NCBI RefSeq assembly: GCF_000522985.1
Contig: NZ_CP007128.1
Coordinates: 496,001 to 560,000, forward strand
Length of the DNA stretch: 64,000 nucleotides
Direction of reading: 5' to 3'
Origin: Gemmatirosa kalamazoonensis
GTDB taxonomy: Bacteria > Gemmatimonadota > Gemmatimonadetes > Gemmatimonadales > Gemmatimonadaceae
The notes below the pieces were generated by a model, which was not told the DNA's origin, searched no databases, and saw only the letters and a list, made by a program, of their open reading frames with translations. The position numbers and the translations under genes were made by a program. Below are positions 34,276 to 42,313 of this stretch, in pieces (position 1 is the first letter of the stretch; the number at the start of each line of letters is the position of its first letter).

Positions 34276-35865
34276 ATGCGAGTCTCGCGTCGTTCCCTGA
34301 CCGTCGTCCTCCTCGGCGCCGCCCCGCTGTTCGCCGGCGGGTGGATCCTGCAGTCGCGCGCGAACCGCGACGGCGCCCAGCTCCTCGGTCAGGTGATGGA
34401 TCTCGTCTCCAACCGCTTCGTCGATACCGTCGGCGCGCAGGCGCTGTACGAGAAGGCGGCGCGCGGGCTCGTGAAGGAGCTGAACGATCCGTACACCGAG
34501 CTGTTCACGCCGAAGCAGATCGCCGACTTCTCGCGCACCACGAACGGGCGCTACGGCGGCATCGGCATGGAGATCACGGAGCAGAGCGGCTTCGTGACGG
34601 TGCAGAACGTCTTCCCGCACACGCCGGCCGAGAACGCGGGGATCCAGTCGGGCGACCGCATCGTCCAGATCGGCGACTCGAACACCACGCACTGGAAGTC
34701 GACGCAGGTGTCGAACGCGCTGCTCGGCACGCCGGGGACGAAGGTGAAGGTGTCGTTCCAGCGCCCGGGCGTCACGACGCCGATCACGACGACGTTCACG
34801 CGCGCCGAGATCCACATCCCCGCCGTGCCGTTCCAGATCTCGTTCGACGGCTCCGTCGGCTACATCCCGGTGCAGCGCTTCAGCGAGCAGACGGCCGAGG
34901 AGATCGCCGGCGCGCTGCAGACGTTGCAGGGCAAGGGCGCGAAGAGCGTCATCGTCGATCTGCGCGACAACCCGGGCGGCATCCTCGAGCAGGCGATCGC
35001 GACGAGCAACCTGTTCCTGCGCCGCGGTCAGGAAGTCGCGAGCGTGCGCGGGCGCGGCGGCGACGCGCAGAGCTACGCGGCGACGCAGAACCCGCTCGCG
35101 CCGGCCATCCCGCTCGTCGTGCTCGTGAACCAGTACTCCGCTTCGGCGTCGGAGATCGTCGCCGGCGCGCTGCAGGATCACGATCGCGCGCTCGTCGTCG
35201 GCACGACGTCGTACGGCAAGGGGCTCGTGCAGACGCTCTTCCCGCTCGACGGCGGCTACGCGCTGAAGATGACGACGGCGAAGTGGTTCACGCCGAGCGG
35301 CCGGTCGATCCAGAAGGAGCGCAAGATGATCGACGGGCAGTACGTCGAGGTGCACCCCGACTCGCTGGAGAGCGACTCGGCGAAGAGGGCGCGCCCCGTG
35401 TATCACAGTGACGCGGGCCGCATCGTGTACGGCGGCGGCGCGGTGTCGCCCGACGTCACGGTGCGTCCGGACACGCTGAGCACCGCGGAGCAGACGCTCG
35501 CCAAGGCGCTCGTGCCGAAGTCGCCGGAGGTGTTCGGCATCCTCAGCGATCTCGCGTTCGAGCTGAAGGGCAAGGTGACGCCCGACTTCACCGTGCAGCC
35601 GCAGTGGCGCGAGGACTTCTACAACCGGCTGCAGCGGGCGAACATCAAGGTCGAGCGCCCGGTGTGGGACGCGGGGCACGAGTGGGTGGACCGCCAGATC
35701 GAGCAGCGCGTCGCGCGCGTGGCGTTCGGCGACTCGACGGCGCTGCGCCACTCGCTGAAGGACGACCCGCAGCTGCAGAAGGCGATCGAGCTGCTCAAGA
35801 AGGGACAGTCGCAGAAGGATCTGTTCGCGATCGCGCAGGCGTCGCCGGTGCGGACGCCGCGCTGA
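34276..35865 (+). CDS. S41 C-terminal processing peptidase (CtpA-like) with PDZ domain
   Basis: 529 residues, envelope serine protease. Start MRVSRRSLTVVLLGAAPLFAG at 34276 gives an N-terminal signal/anchor; an open frame upstream is non-coding in character. PDZ domain about 85-170 (RYGGIGMEITEQSGFVTVQN, SGDRIVQIGDSN). The S41 core contains VIVDLRDNPGG, catalytic Ser in YSASASEIVAG and Lys in TTSYGKGLVQ, an intact Ser/Lys dyad. A ~120-residue C-terminal tail follows. Degrades or trims periplasmic proteins. No SD or leaderless box is evident. Confidence 0.93.
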   Translation: MRVSRRSLTVVLLGAAPLFAGGWILQSRANRDGAQLLGQVMDLVSNRFVDTVGAQALYEKAARGLVKELNDPYTELFTPKQIADFSRTTNGRYGGIGMEITEQSGFVTVQNVFPHTPAENAGIQSGDRIVQIGDSNTTHWKSTQVSNALLGTPGTKVKVSFQRPGVTTPITTTFTRAEIHIPAVPFQISFDGSVGYIPVQRFSEQTAEEIAGALQTLQGKGAKSVIVDLRDNPGGILEQAIATSNLFLRRGQEVASVRGRGGDAQSYAATQNPLAPAIPLVVLVNQYSASASEIVAGALQDHDRALVVGTTSYGKGLVQTLFPLDGGYALKMTTAKWFTPSGRSIQKERKMIDGQYVEVHPDSLESDSAKRARPVYHSDAGRIVYGGGAVSPDVTVRPDTLSTAEQTLAKALVPKSPEVFGILSDLAFELKGKVTPDFTVQPQWREDFYNRLQRANIKVERPVWDAGHEWVDRQIEQRVARVAFGDSTALRHSLKDDPQLQKAIELLKKGQSQKDLFAIAQASPVRTPR

Positions 35866-35870
35866 CGGCC

Positions 35871-35920
35871 GGAACTCGGGACTCGGGACTCGGGACTCGG
35901 AACTCGCGTTCCGGGTCCCG
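35871..35920. repeat. Tandem-word palindrome (GGACTCGG family, copy 1)
   Basis: GGAACTCGGGACTCGGGACTC repeats; only the last unit has a mirrored right arm. Starts 5 nt after the S41 stop. The same words recur inside the kinase gene at 44603-44682. Confidence 0.7.
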
Positions 35921-35929
35921 TTTTATTTT
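35892..35929 (+). terminator. Intrinsic terminator with T-tract overlapping the next promoter box
   Basis: GGGACTCGGAAC pairs with GTTCCGGGTCCC across a TCGC tetraloop (one mismatch) and is followed by GTTTTATTTT. The only textbook rho-independent terminator I see. The TATTTT within its T-tract (35924-35929) lies 6 nt before the next ATG. Confidence 0.7.
35924..35929 (+). promoter_or_regulatory. -10-like box TATTTT, leaderless spacing
   Basis: 6 nt before the ATG at 35936; shares bases with the preceding terminator's T-tract. Confidence 0.5.
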
Positions 35930-35935
35930 GCGTCC

Positions 35936-37006
35936 ATGCGATCCCCCGTCCTCCTCGCCGTCCTCACCGCCGCGCCGCTCACGGCGCAGGCGCCGATCCC
36001 CGCGAACCAGCGCATCCCCACCGGCTCGCGCGCCGTCGCCGCCGACAGCGGCGAGCGGCATCTCGCGAACGTCCGGCAGCTCACGTTCGGCGGCGAGAAC
36101 GCGGAGGCGTACTTCAGCCGCGACGGACGGTTCCTCACGTTCCAGGGTCGCGTCGACCCGAACGGCTGCGACCAGCAGTACGTCGTGCGCGTGCGCGACG
36201 GCGGCGGCCTGGCGCGCATCTCGCCGGGCGACGGCAAGACGACGTGCGGCTTCTTCTACGGGAACGACGAGCGCGTGCTGTTCGGCTCCACGCACGACAA
36301 CGCGCGCGGCTGCCCCGCCCCGCCGGATCGGTCGAAGGGCTACGTGTGGAAGCTCGACGACTACGACATCTACACGAGCCGCCGCGACGGATCCGACGTC
36401 CGGCGCCTGACGCGCTACGGCGTCTACACCGCGGAGGCGGTGGTCTCGCCCGACGGCAGGCGCATCGTGTTCACGTCGCTCAAGGACGGGGACCTCGACA
36501 TCTACACGATGGACATCGACGGGCGGAACGTTAGGCGCCTGACGACCACGCCGGGCTACGACGGCGGGCCGTGGTGGAGCCCCGACGGCACGACGATCGT
36601 CTACCGCGCGTGGCACCCGGCGGACAGCGCCGGTCTGGCCGAGTACCGCGGGCTGCTCGCCGAGAAGCTCGTGCGGCCGAACCGCATGGAGCTGTGGGTG
36701 ATGAACGCCGACGGCAGCGGGCAGCGCCAGATCACGTCGTTAGGCGGCGCGAACTTCGGGCCGAGTTGGACCGCCGACGGGCGGCGCATCATCTTCTCGA
36801 GCAACTACAAGAACCCGCGCAGCGGCAACTTCGATCTCTTCCTCGTGGGCCTCGACGGCACGGGGCTCGAGCAGGTGACGACGAACGGCACGTTCGACGG
36901 CTTCCCGATGTTCAGCCGCGACGGCCGCACGCTCGTGTGGGCGTCGAACCGTCACGCGGAGACCGCGAGCTCGACGAACCTGTTCGTGGCGGACTGGGTC
37001 CCGTGA
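35936..37006 (+). CDS. TolB-like beta-propeller (WD40-like repeat) secreted protein
   Basis: 356 residues. Signal peptide MRSPVLLAVLTAAPLTAQA. About five or six PD40/WD40-like blades, each with a S-P/R-D-G-R core: FSRDGRFLTFQGR, VSPDGRRIVFTS, WSPDGTTIVYRA, WTADGRRIIFSS, FSRDGRTLVWAS. Typical of TolB/DPP-IV-type propellers without a peptidase domain, so a periplasmic binding scaffold is likely. Cysteines in RGCPAPP and elsewhere may form disulphides. Followed 7 nt later by a DMT transporter on the same strand. Confidence 0.85.
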   Translation: MRSPVLLAVLTAAPLTAQAPIPANQRIPTGSRAVAADSGERHLANVRQLTFGGENAEAYFSRDGRFLTFQGRVDPNGCDQQYVVRVRDGGGLARISPGDGKTTCGFFYGNDERVLFGSTHDNARGCPAPPDRSKGYVWKLDDYDIYTSRRDGSDVRRLTRYGVYTAEAVVSPDGRRIVFTSLKDGDLDIYTMDIDGRNVRRLTTTPGYDGGPWWSPDGTTIVYRAWHPADSAGLAEYRGLLAEKLVRPNRMELWVMNADGSGQRQITSLGGANFGPSWTADGRRIIFSSNYKNPRSGNFDLFLVGLDGTGLEQVTTNGTFDGFPMFSRDGRTLVWASNRHAETASSTNLFVADWVP

Positions 37007-37013
37007 GCGCGCG

Positions 37014-37895
37014 GTGACGCTCACCGCCGTTCTGCTGGTCCTGCTCTCGGCCGTCACGCACGCCTACTGGAACTACCTGCTGAAGCGGGCCGGCGGGTCG
37101 CACGCGTTCGTCGGCATCAGCAAGGCGTGTGAGGCGGTCGTGTACCTGCCCGTGTTCCTCGCCGTGCTGTGGACGGCGCCGTCGAACGCGCTCCGCGGCA
37201 CGGGCGTGTACGTGCTCGTGGGAACGGTGATGACGCTCGTCTCGTACGTCACTCTCGCCACGGCGTACCGGCACGGCGACCTGTCGTTCACGTACCCGAT
37301 CGCCCGCGGCGGCGCGCTGCTGTTCCTCCCCGCGTTCGGGTGGCTCGCGTTCGGCGAGCGGGTCGGCCCGTTAGGCTGGGCGGCGATCGCCGCGATCCTC
37401 GGCGGGGTGGTGGTGATGCAGCTGCCGCGGCTCGCGTGGGTGGAGCTGCGCGCGTTCTTCAGCCACGCGAGCGGGCCGGCGACGCTGTTCGCGCTGCTCA
37501 TGGCGCTGGTGCTCGCCACGGGCACGATCTGGGACAAGCTGTCCGTGATGCGCGTCAACCTGTTCGTGTACTTCTACGGCTACACCGCGGGTGCCGGCGC
37601 GTGCTACCTGGCGTGGGTGCTGCGCCGGCAGGGCGGCGACGCGGTGCGCGCGGAGTGGCGCGCGCACGGCGGCGCCGCGGTCGCGGTCGGGGTTCTCAAC
37701 ACGCTGAGCTACGGCCTCGCGCTGTTCGCGCTGCGCGACGGCGGCTCGACGTACGTCGTGGGGCTGCGGCAGATCAGCATCGCGGTCGGCGTGCTGTTGG
37801 GCGCGCGCTTCCTCGGCGAGCACGTGTCGACGCCGCGGCGGGTCGGGGTGACGCTGGTGCTCGCGGGGTGCTTCCTGATGGCGTGGGGCCGGTGA
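37014..37895 (+). CDS. EamA/DMT-family transporter
   Basis: 293 residues, ten predicted membrane helices in two EamA halves (about 5-140 and about 155-290). Starts at GTG 37014 with MTLTAVLLVLLSAVTHAYWN. The second half ends with LGEHVSTPRRVGVTLVLAGC, a typical last-two-helix signature. Probably co-transcribed with the propeller gene (7-nt gap). Substrate unknown (amino acids, nucleotide sugars or metabolites in the family). Confidence 0.9.
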   Translation: MTLTAVLLVLLSAVTHAYWNYLLKRAGGSHAFVGISKACEAVVYLPVFLAVLWTAPSNALRGTGVYVLVGTVMTLVSYVTLATAYRHGDLSFTYPIARGGALLFLPAFGWLAFGERVGPLGWAAIAAILGGVVVMQLPRLAWVELRAFFSHASGPATLFALLMALVLATGTIWDKLSVMRVNLFVYFYGYTAGAGACYLAWVLRRQGGDAVRAEWRAHGGAAVAVGVLNTLSYGLALFALRDGGSTYVVGLRQISIAVGVLLGARFLGEHVSTPRRVGVTLVLAGCFLMAWGR

Positions 37896-37914
37896 GGTGC
37901 TCGCCTCTCCCAGA

Positions 37915-38041
37915 CTCCACGTACGTGTGCTCGTTGGACTGAAGAGGGACTGAAGAAGGAGCAAACACAAGAAAGTGTTGTTGGTCCTTCTTCAGTCCTC
38001 CTTCAGTCCTTCTTCAGTCCTCCAGAAACTCGTACGTGGAG
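37915..38041. repeat. 127-bp palindromic element with terminal inverted repeats (ACTGAAGGAG family, copy 2, inverted)
   Basis: Ends CTCCACGTACG and CGTACGTGGAG. Its reverse complement starts TCCACGTACGAGTTTCTG like the copy at 7749 and stays closely similar throughout, apart from a few indels around the loop. Lies between convergent genes. Confidence 0.88.
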
Positions 38042-38057
38042 CCGTGAATGTCGCGCC

Positions 38058-39257
38058 TCACACCGGCACCGGCGCGAGCCCGAACGGCGCGCGGGCGCGA
38101 ACGTTGGGCAGCTGATCCGCGATCGCCGCGATCTCCTCCGCCTCGCGCCACGCCGCCTCGAGCTCGGCCAGCTCGCCCTCCAGCGCGCGCCGCTCCACGT
38201 CCTCGTTCGCCGCCATCTCGAGCGCGAGCCGGTCGATCGTGTTGATGCCGGGCAGCGGCGTGCGGCTCTCGCTGCCGATGCCGCCGCGGCTCCAGAACGA
38301 GCGGTTCGTGATGTAGAGCGCGAGCGCCTCGGTCGTCGTCGACGCCGGCGTGGGGACGATCGCCGAGGGGAACACGTGCGGCGTCTCGACGCGGCCCCAG
38401 CGCGTGCGCATGGCGAGCCCAATCACGCGGTGGAAGAAGCCGTCGGGCTGGCCGGCGTCGTCGAGCTTGCGCACGGCGAGCCGCACGGTCTCGCCGCTCG
38501 GCCACCGCGTGTTCAGGCTCGCGAGCAGCTTGCCGGCCACGCGCAGGCCGTCGGTGCCGCGGAGCGTGAGCACGCCGTCGTCGTGCGGCACGTCGAGGCG
38601 CCACGGGTCGGAGCGATCGTTAGGCCGCACGAGCTCCGCGTGCGCGAGGTGGCGATAGCGGACCACCGCCGGCACGATGCGCTCGCCGTCGTGCGCGCCG
38701 GTGACGTGCGCGACCTTCTCGCCGTGCACGTGCAGCCGCCACCACAGCTGCACGTCCTCGCCGCGCGGCGCGACGTCGCGCAGCGGCGCGAGGAGCTTCT
38801 CCCCGATGGGCCGCGTGAGTCGCGCCGCCTTCCCCGCCGCGCGCTCGGCCCGCTCGGCGACGGTGAGCACCGCGTGCGCCACGACGGCCACGGCACGCGC
38901 GGTGCCGCCGGCGCCCGGCGCGGCGACGCGCGCGAGCGTGCGACCGTAGCGCCACGCCGCGAGCTCCGGCCGCAGCGCGTCGCCCACGCGTACGAGGTCC
39001 ACGCCCTCGACGAGCTGCGCGAGCCCGATGCGATCGGTGGAGTAGCGCAGCCGCGTGCTGCGGAACAGCCGCTCGCACGCCTCGATCGCCTCCCACCGCT
39101 CGTCGAGCGGCGTGAGGTTCCACCGCTCGCAATGTGGGCAGATCACCCACAGCCGCCCCTTCCGCGCGTCGAACGCGAACCGGCGTCCGACGGGAAAGCT
39201 GGGCAGCACCTCGTTCTTCCCGAGCGGCGAATTGCACCACAGGCAGGCGGTGTACAC
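38058..39257 (-). CDS. Hypothetical protein with N-terminal zinc-binding CxxC pairs
   Basis: 399 residues, start GTG at 39257 with GAGGACG upstream. The N-terminus has CLWCNSPL (about 5-12) and CPHCERWNLTP (about 41-51), a likely split zinc ribbon. The rest is soluble, with no helices long enough for a membrane; a Glu-rich helix (ALEGELAELEAAWREAEEIA) lies near the C-terminus. A W-x-L-H-V-H-G block sits mid-protein. I do not recognise the family. It may be co-directional with the kinase genes upstream, 54 bp away, but a TATCTT box at 39295-39300 suggests its own promoter. Confidence 0.6.
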   Translation of the reverse strand: MYTACLWCNSPLGKNEVLPSFPVGRRFAFDARKGRLWVICPHCERWNLTPLDERWEAIEACERLFRSTRLRYSTDRIGLAQLVEGVDLVRVGDALRPELAAWRYGRTLARVAAPGAGGTARAVAVVAHAVLTVAERAERAAGKAARLTRPIGEKLLAPLRDVAPRGEDVQLWWRLHVHGEKVAHVTGAHDGERIVPAVVRYRHLAHAELVRPNDRSDPWRLDVPHDDGVLTLRGTDGLRVAGKLLASLNTRWPSGETVRLAVRKLDDAGQPDGFFHRVIGLAMRTRWGRVETPHVFPSAIVPTPASTTTEALALYITNRSFWSRGGIGSESRTPLPGINTIDRLALEMAANEDVERRALEGELAELEAAWREAEEIAAIADQLPNVRARAPFGLAPVPV

Positions 39258-39311
39258 GACGGCGTCCTCGCGTTCGGTGGTGGTGAGATTCGGAAGATAG
39301 AGTACGCGCCG

Positions 39312-42311
39312 TCAGCGTCCCGCGCTCGCCCGTTCGAGCCGGGCGAGCGCGTCGCGCACGGACGCGAGGTGGACCGCGAACGACGGCTCCGCGTTCCGGC
39401 GCAGCGTCAGATAGTGCCGGTAGGCGCGGATCGCCTCCTCCCGCGCCCCCCCGCGCTCGGCCAGGCGGGCACGCTCGCGCAGATACGTGGAGAACGCGAA
39501 CGGGATGGACGTGTCGACGCGACGCCGTCCCGTCGCGGCGAGCGCGCGTGGCAGATCCCCTTCACGCTCCCACAGCGACGCCACGATCAGATTCCCCGCC
39601 CCCTCGAGCTCCCGACCGCCGGGCCCCTCGCGGAGCATGGAGTCGGCGGCGACGAGCAGCGCGTGCGCGTCGGAACGGCGCTCGAGGGCCGCGATCTGCG
39701 CGTCCAGCAGCAGCGCGAAGCGGCGCGCCGGTGCGTTGGACCACGGCGCGGCGGGCGACGCGGGCACCGAGCGCAGCGCGGCGATCGCCCGCCGGGTGCT
39801 CGCGGTGTCGCGTCGGGCCGCCGCATCCTCGCCGACGGCGAACGCGGTCAGCACGGCGTTCCGCGACGGCGCGGTGTCGAGCGGTGCGTCGAGCGTGCGG
39901 CGCGCACCGTCGCGCACCGAGCGCGCGAGCGTGCTGTCACCGTCCCAGAACAGCGCGGCGAGCAGCGCGAACGCGGTGTCGACGCCGCCCGGGCTCGCGC
40001 GCATCGCGGCCGCGGCGCGCGACGGCTGGCCGCGTGTCAGCGTGAACTCACGCGTCTGGCGCTCGGCGCGATCCCGGTCGGCCGTCGTCACCGCCGCGCG
40101 CCGGACCCGCGCGAGCAGGGGCTCCGCCGCCTCCGCACGCGTGCCACCGGCGTACGTCACCGCGAGGCCGAGGGCGGCTCCCGCCATCCACGCCGGCCCG
40201 CGTTCCAGCTCGGCGAGCGCGGCGCGCATCGTCGCCGAATCGCCCTGGATGAACCCCGTGAACAGCCGCGAGTCGGCCAGCGCCGGGTCGTGCAGCGCCG
40301 CGTCCACGGCCCGCCGCTCGCGCGCCGTGTCGCCGAGGAGGTGGTAGGTCGGCGCGTAATGATCGCGCACGCCGGCGTACGACGAGTCGAGCGCGAGCAC
40401 GCGGTCGAACGCGTTGAGCGCGCGGCGCAGCGCGTCGTCGATGCCCATGGCGGGACCGCAGTGCACGAGCGTCTCGCCCAGCAGATACCAGAGGTCCGGC
40501 ATGTCGGGCGCCTGGGCGACGCCCTGCTCGTGCTCGCGTAGCGACTCGGCGCACGTGCGCGGCCGCTCGAGCTCCGCGGTCGATCCGAGCAGCAGGCGGT
40601 CGCGCGGACCGAGTCGGTCGGCGTAGCGCGCGACGAGGCGGTGCGCGTCCGCGGCGCGCGCGCTCGGCGTCCAGTTCGTCGACGTGAGCCACAAGCGCAG
40701 CGCGGCGAGCGCGAACGTCGAGTCGGCGTCCATCGCGCGCGCGTACGCGGCGGTCGCGTCGTTGTAGCGTCCCGCGCGCTCGAGCGAGCGTCCCTCCAGG
40801 TAGTGCTGCAGCGCGGCGAGCGGCACGCCGGCGAGCGCGGTCGCGCGCTCGTCGTTCTCGCCCGCGTCGAGCGCGAGCAGCTTGCCGACCACCGAGTCGA
40901 GCAGCGCGGGCAGCGCGGTCGCGGCGCCGCGCGCGGACGCGTGCCGCTCGCGCCCGTCGTGGGCCGAGAGCAGCGTCCCGTCGAGCGACAGGCTACCCGG
41001 CGCGACGATCGCGCTCCCCTCGATGACGGCGCCCGCGCCGACGCGGCGGGCGAGCAGCATGGCCGCGTCGCGCGGCAGGTCGAGGCGCTCGCCACCGGCC
41101 GCGCGCCACGCGGCGAGCACCGTGCGGACGTCCACCGCATGCACCCGCCCCGTGAGCAGCGCCGCCACGAGGTCGGGGATCCCCTCGCGCAGCAGCCGCA
41201 GCGACGCGTCGCCGCCGACGACGCGGAACGGGAGCACCGCGACGGCGTCGCGATCGACGAGCACCGGCGGGTCGCGCAGCCGCGACGCGATCCACGCGCC
41301 CCCGCCGACGAGCACCGCGGCCGACGCGAGCGCCGCGATGCCTAACGTGCGTCGCGTCGTGCGACGCGCGTCGGGCTCCGGCGGACGCGTCGCGTGCGGC
41401 GTCACCGACGTGTCGGCGGGCGTGGCCCGCACGTCGAGCGCATCGAGCGCGCGGACGATCTCGTCCGCGGTCGGCGGCCGGTCGGCGGGATTCTTCGCGA
41501 GGCAGCGCATCACGAGCGCGGCGAGCGCCGGCGGCACGTCGGGCCGTCGATGCTCGATCGGCTCGGGCGGCTCGGCGACGTGCGCGGCGATCAGCGCCTG
41601 CGCGCCGCGGCCGGCGAACGGCGGGGTGCCGGCGAGCATCTCGTAGGCGAGGACGCCGAGCGCGTAGAGGTCCACGCGGTGGTCCGCGAGCGGGTCGGCC
41701 GTCGCCTGCTCGGGCGCCATGTACGACGGGGTGCCTAACGCGAGCCCCGCCGAGGTGAGCGCGCTCGCGTCCGTCGCCGCCGCGCGCAGCGCCTTGGCGA
41801 CGCCGAAGTCGACGACCACCGCGTCGTGCTCCGTGAGCAGCACGTTCTCCGGCTTGATGTCGCGGTGGACGACGCCCTCGCGGTGCGCGTACGCGAGTGC
41901 CGATGCCACGTCGCGCGCGACGGACACCGACTCGGCGATCGGCAGCGCGCCGACGCGCGTCAGCCGCGCGCGCACCGACTCGCCGCGCACGAACGGCATC
42001 GTGTAGTAGAGGAGCGGCGCCCACGCCGGCCGGTCGTCGCCGCTCGACTCGCCGGCGGCGAGCAGCGGCACGATGTGGGCGTGCTGGAGCCGCGCGGCGA
42101 TCGCGATCTCGCGCCGGAACCGCTCGACGCTGATCGCGCCGGTCAGCTCGGGCGGCAGCACCTTCACGACGACCTCACGACCGAGCGCGACCTCGGTGGC
42201 GACGAACACGCGCGACATGCCGCCGCCGTCGAGCTCCCGCTCGACGCGATAGGCGGCGCCGAACGCCGCCTGCAGCTCGTCGCGGACGCCCGCTCTCACG
42301 CCGCGGGCCAC
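39312..42311 (-). CDS. Membrane Ser/Thr protein kinase with TPR-type sensor region (kinase A)
   Basis: 999 residues from GTG 42311 (42299 is an alternative), 2 nt after the upstream stop. Kinase domain about 18-285: Gly loop GGGMSRVF, ATP lysine in VVVKVLPPEL, catalytic VVHRDIKPENVLL, DFG as VDFGVAKAL, APE as APEQAT. TM about 322-345 (IAALASAAVLVGGGAWIASRL). The extracytoplasmic part starts with a TolB/FlgO-like module (DAVAVLPFRVVGGDASLRLL), then TPR-like helices rich in Ala/Arg (YLEGRSLERAGRYNDATAAY, GPRDRLLLGS). Hanks-type kinase with a predicted periplasmic sensor. Organised as the second gene of a two-kinase operon with 42314-45582. Confidence 0.88.
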   Translation of the reverse strand: MARGVRAGVRDELQAAFGAAYRVERELDGGGMSRVFVATEVALGREVVVKVLPPELTGAISVERFRREIAIAARLQHAHIVPLLAAGESSGDDRPAWAPLLYYTMPFVRGESVRARLTRVGALPIAESVSVARDVASALAYAHREGVVHRDIKPENVLLTEHDAVVVDFGVAKALRAAATDASALTSAGLALGTPSYMAPEQATADPLADHRVDLYALGVLAYEMLAGTPPFAGRGAQALIAAHVAEPPEPIEHRRPDVPPALAALVMRCLAKNPADRPPTADEIVRALDALDVRATPADTSVTPHATRPPEPDARRTTRRTLGIAALASAAVLVGGGAWIASRLRDPPVLVDRDAVAVLPFRVVGGDASLRLLREGIPDLVAALLTGRVHAVDVRTVLAAWRAAGGERLDLPRDAAMLLARRVGAGAVIEGSAIVAPGSLSLDGTLLSAHDGRERHASARGAATALPALLDSVVGKLLALDAGENDERATALAGVPLAALQHYLEGRSLERAGRYNDATAAYARAMDADSTFALAALRLWLTSTNWTPSARAADAHRLVARYADRLGPRDRLLLGSTAELERPRTCAESLREHEQGVAQAPDMPDLWYLLGETLVHCGPAMGIDDALRRALNAFDRVLALDSSYAGVRDHYAPTYHLLGDTARERRAVDAALHDPALADSRLFTGFIQGDSATMRAALAELERGPAWMAGAALGLAVTYAGGTRAEAAEPLLARVRRAAVTTADRDRAERQTREFTLTRGQPSRAAAAMRASPGGVDTAFALLAALFWDGDSTLARSVRDGARRTLDAPLDTAPSRNAVLTAFAVGEDAAARRDTASTRRAIAALRSVPASPAAPWSNAPARRFALLLDAQIAALERRSDAHALLVAADSMLREGPGGRELEGAGNLIVASLWEREGDLPRALAATGRRRVDTSIPFAFSTYLRERARLAERGGAREEAIRAYRHYLTLRRNAEPSFAVHLASVRDALARLERASAGR

Positions 42312-42313
42312 GC

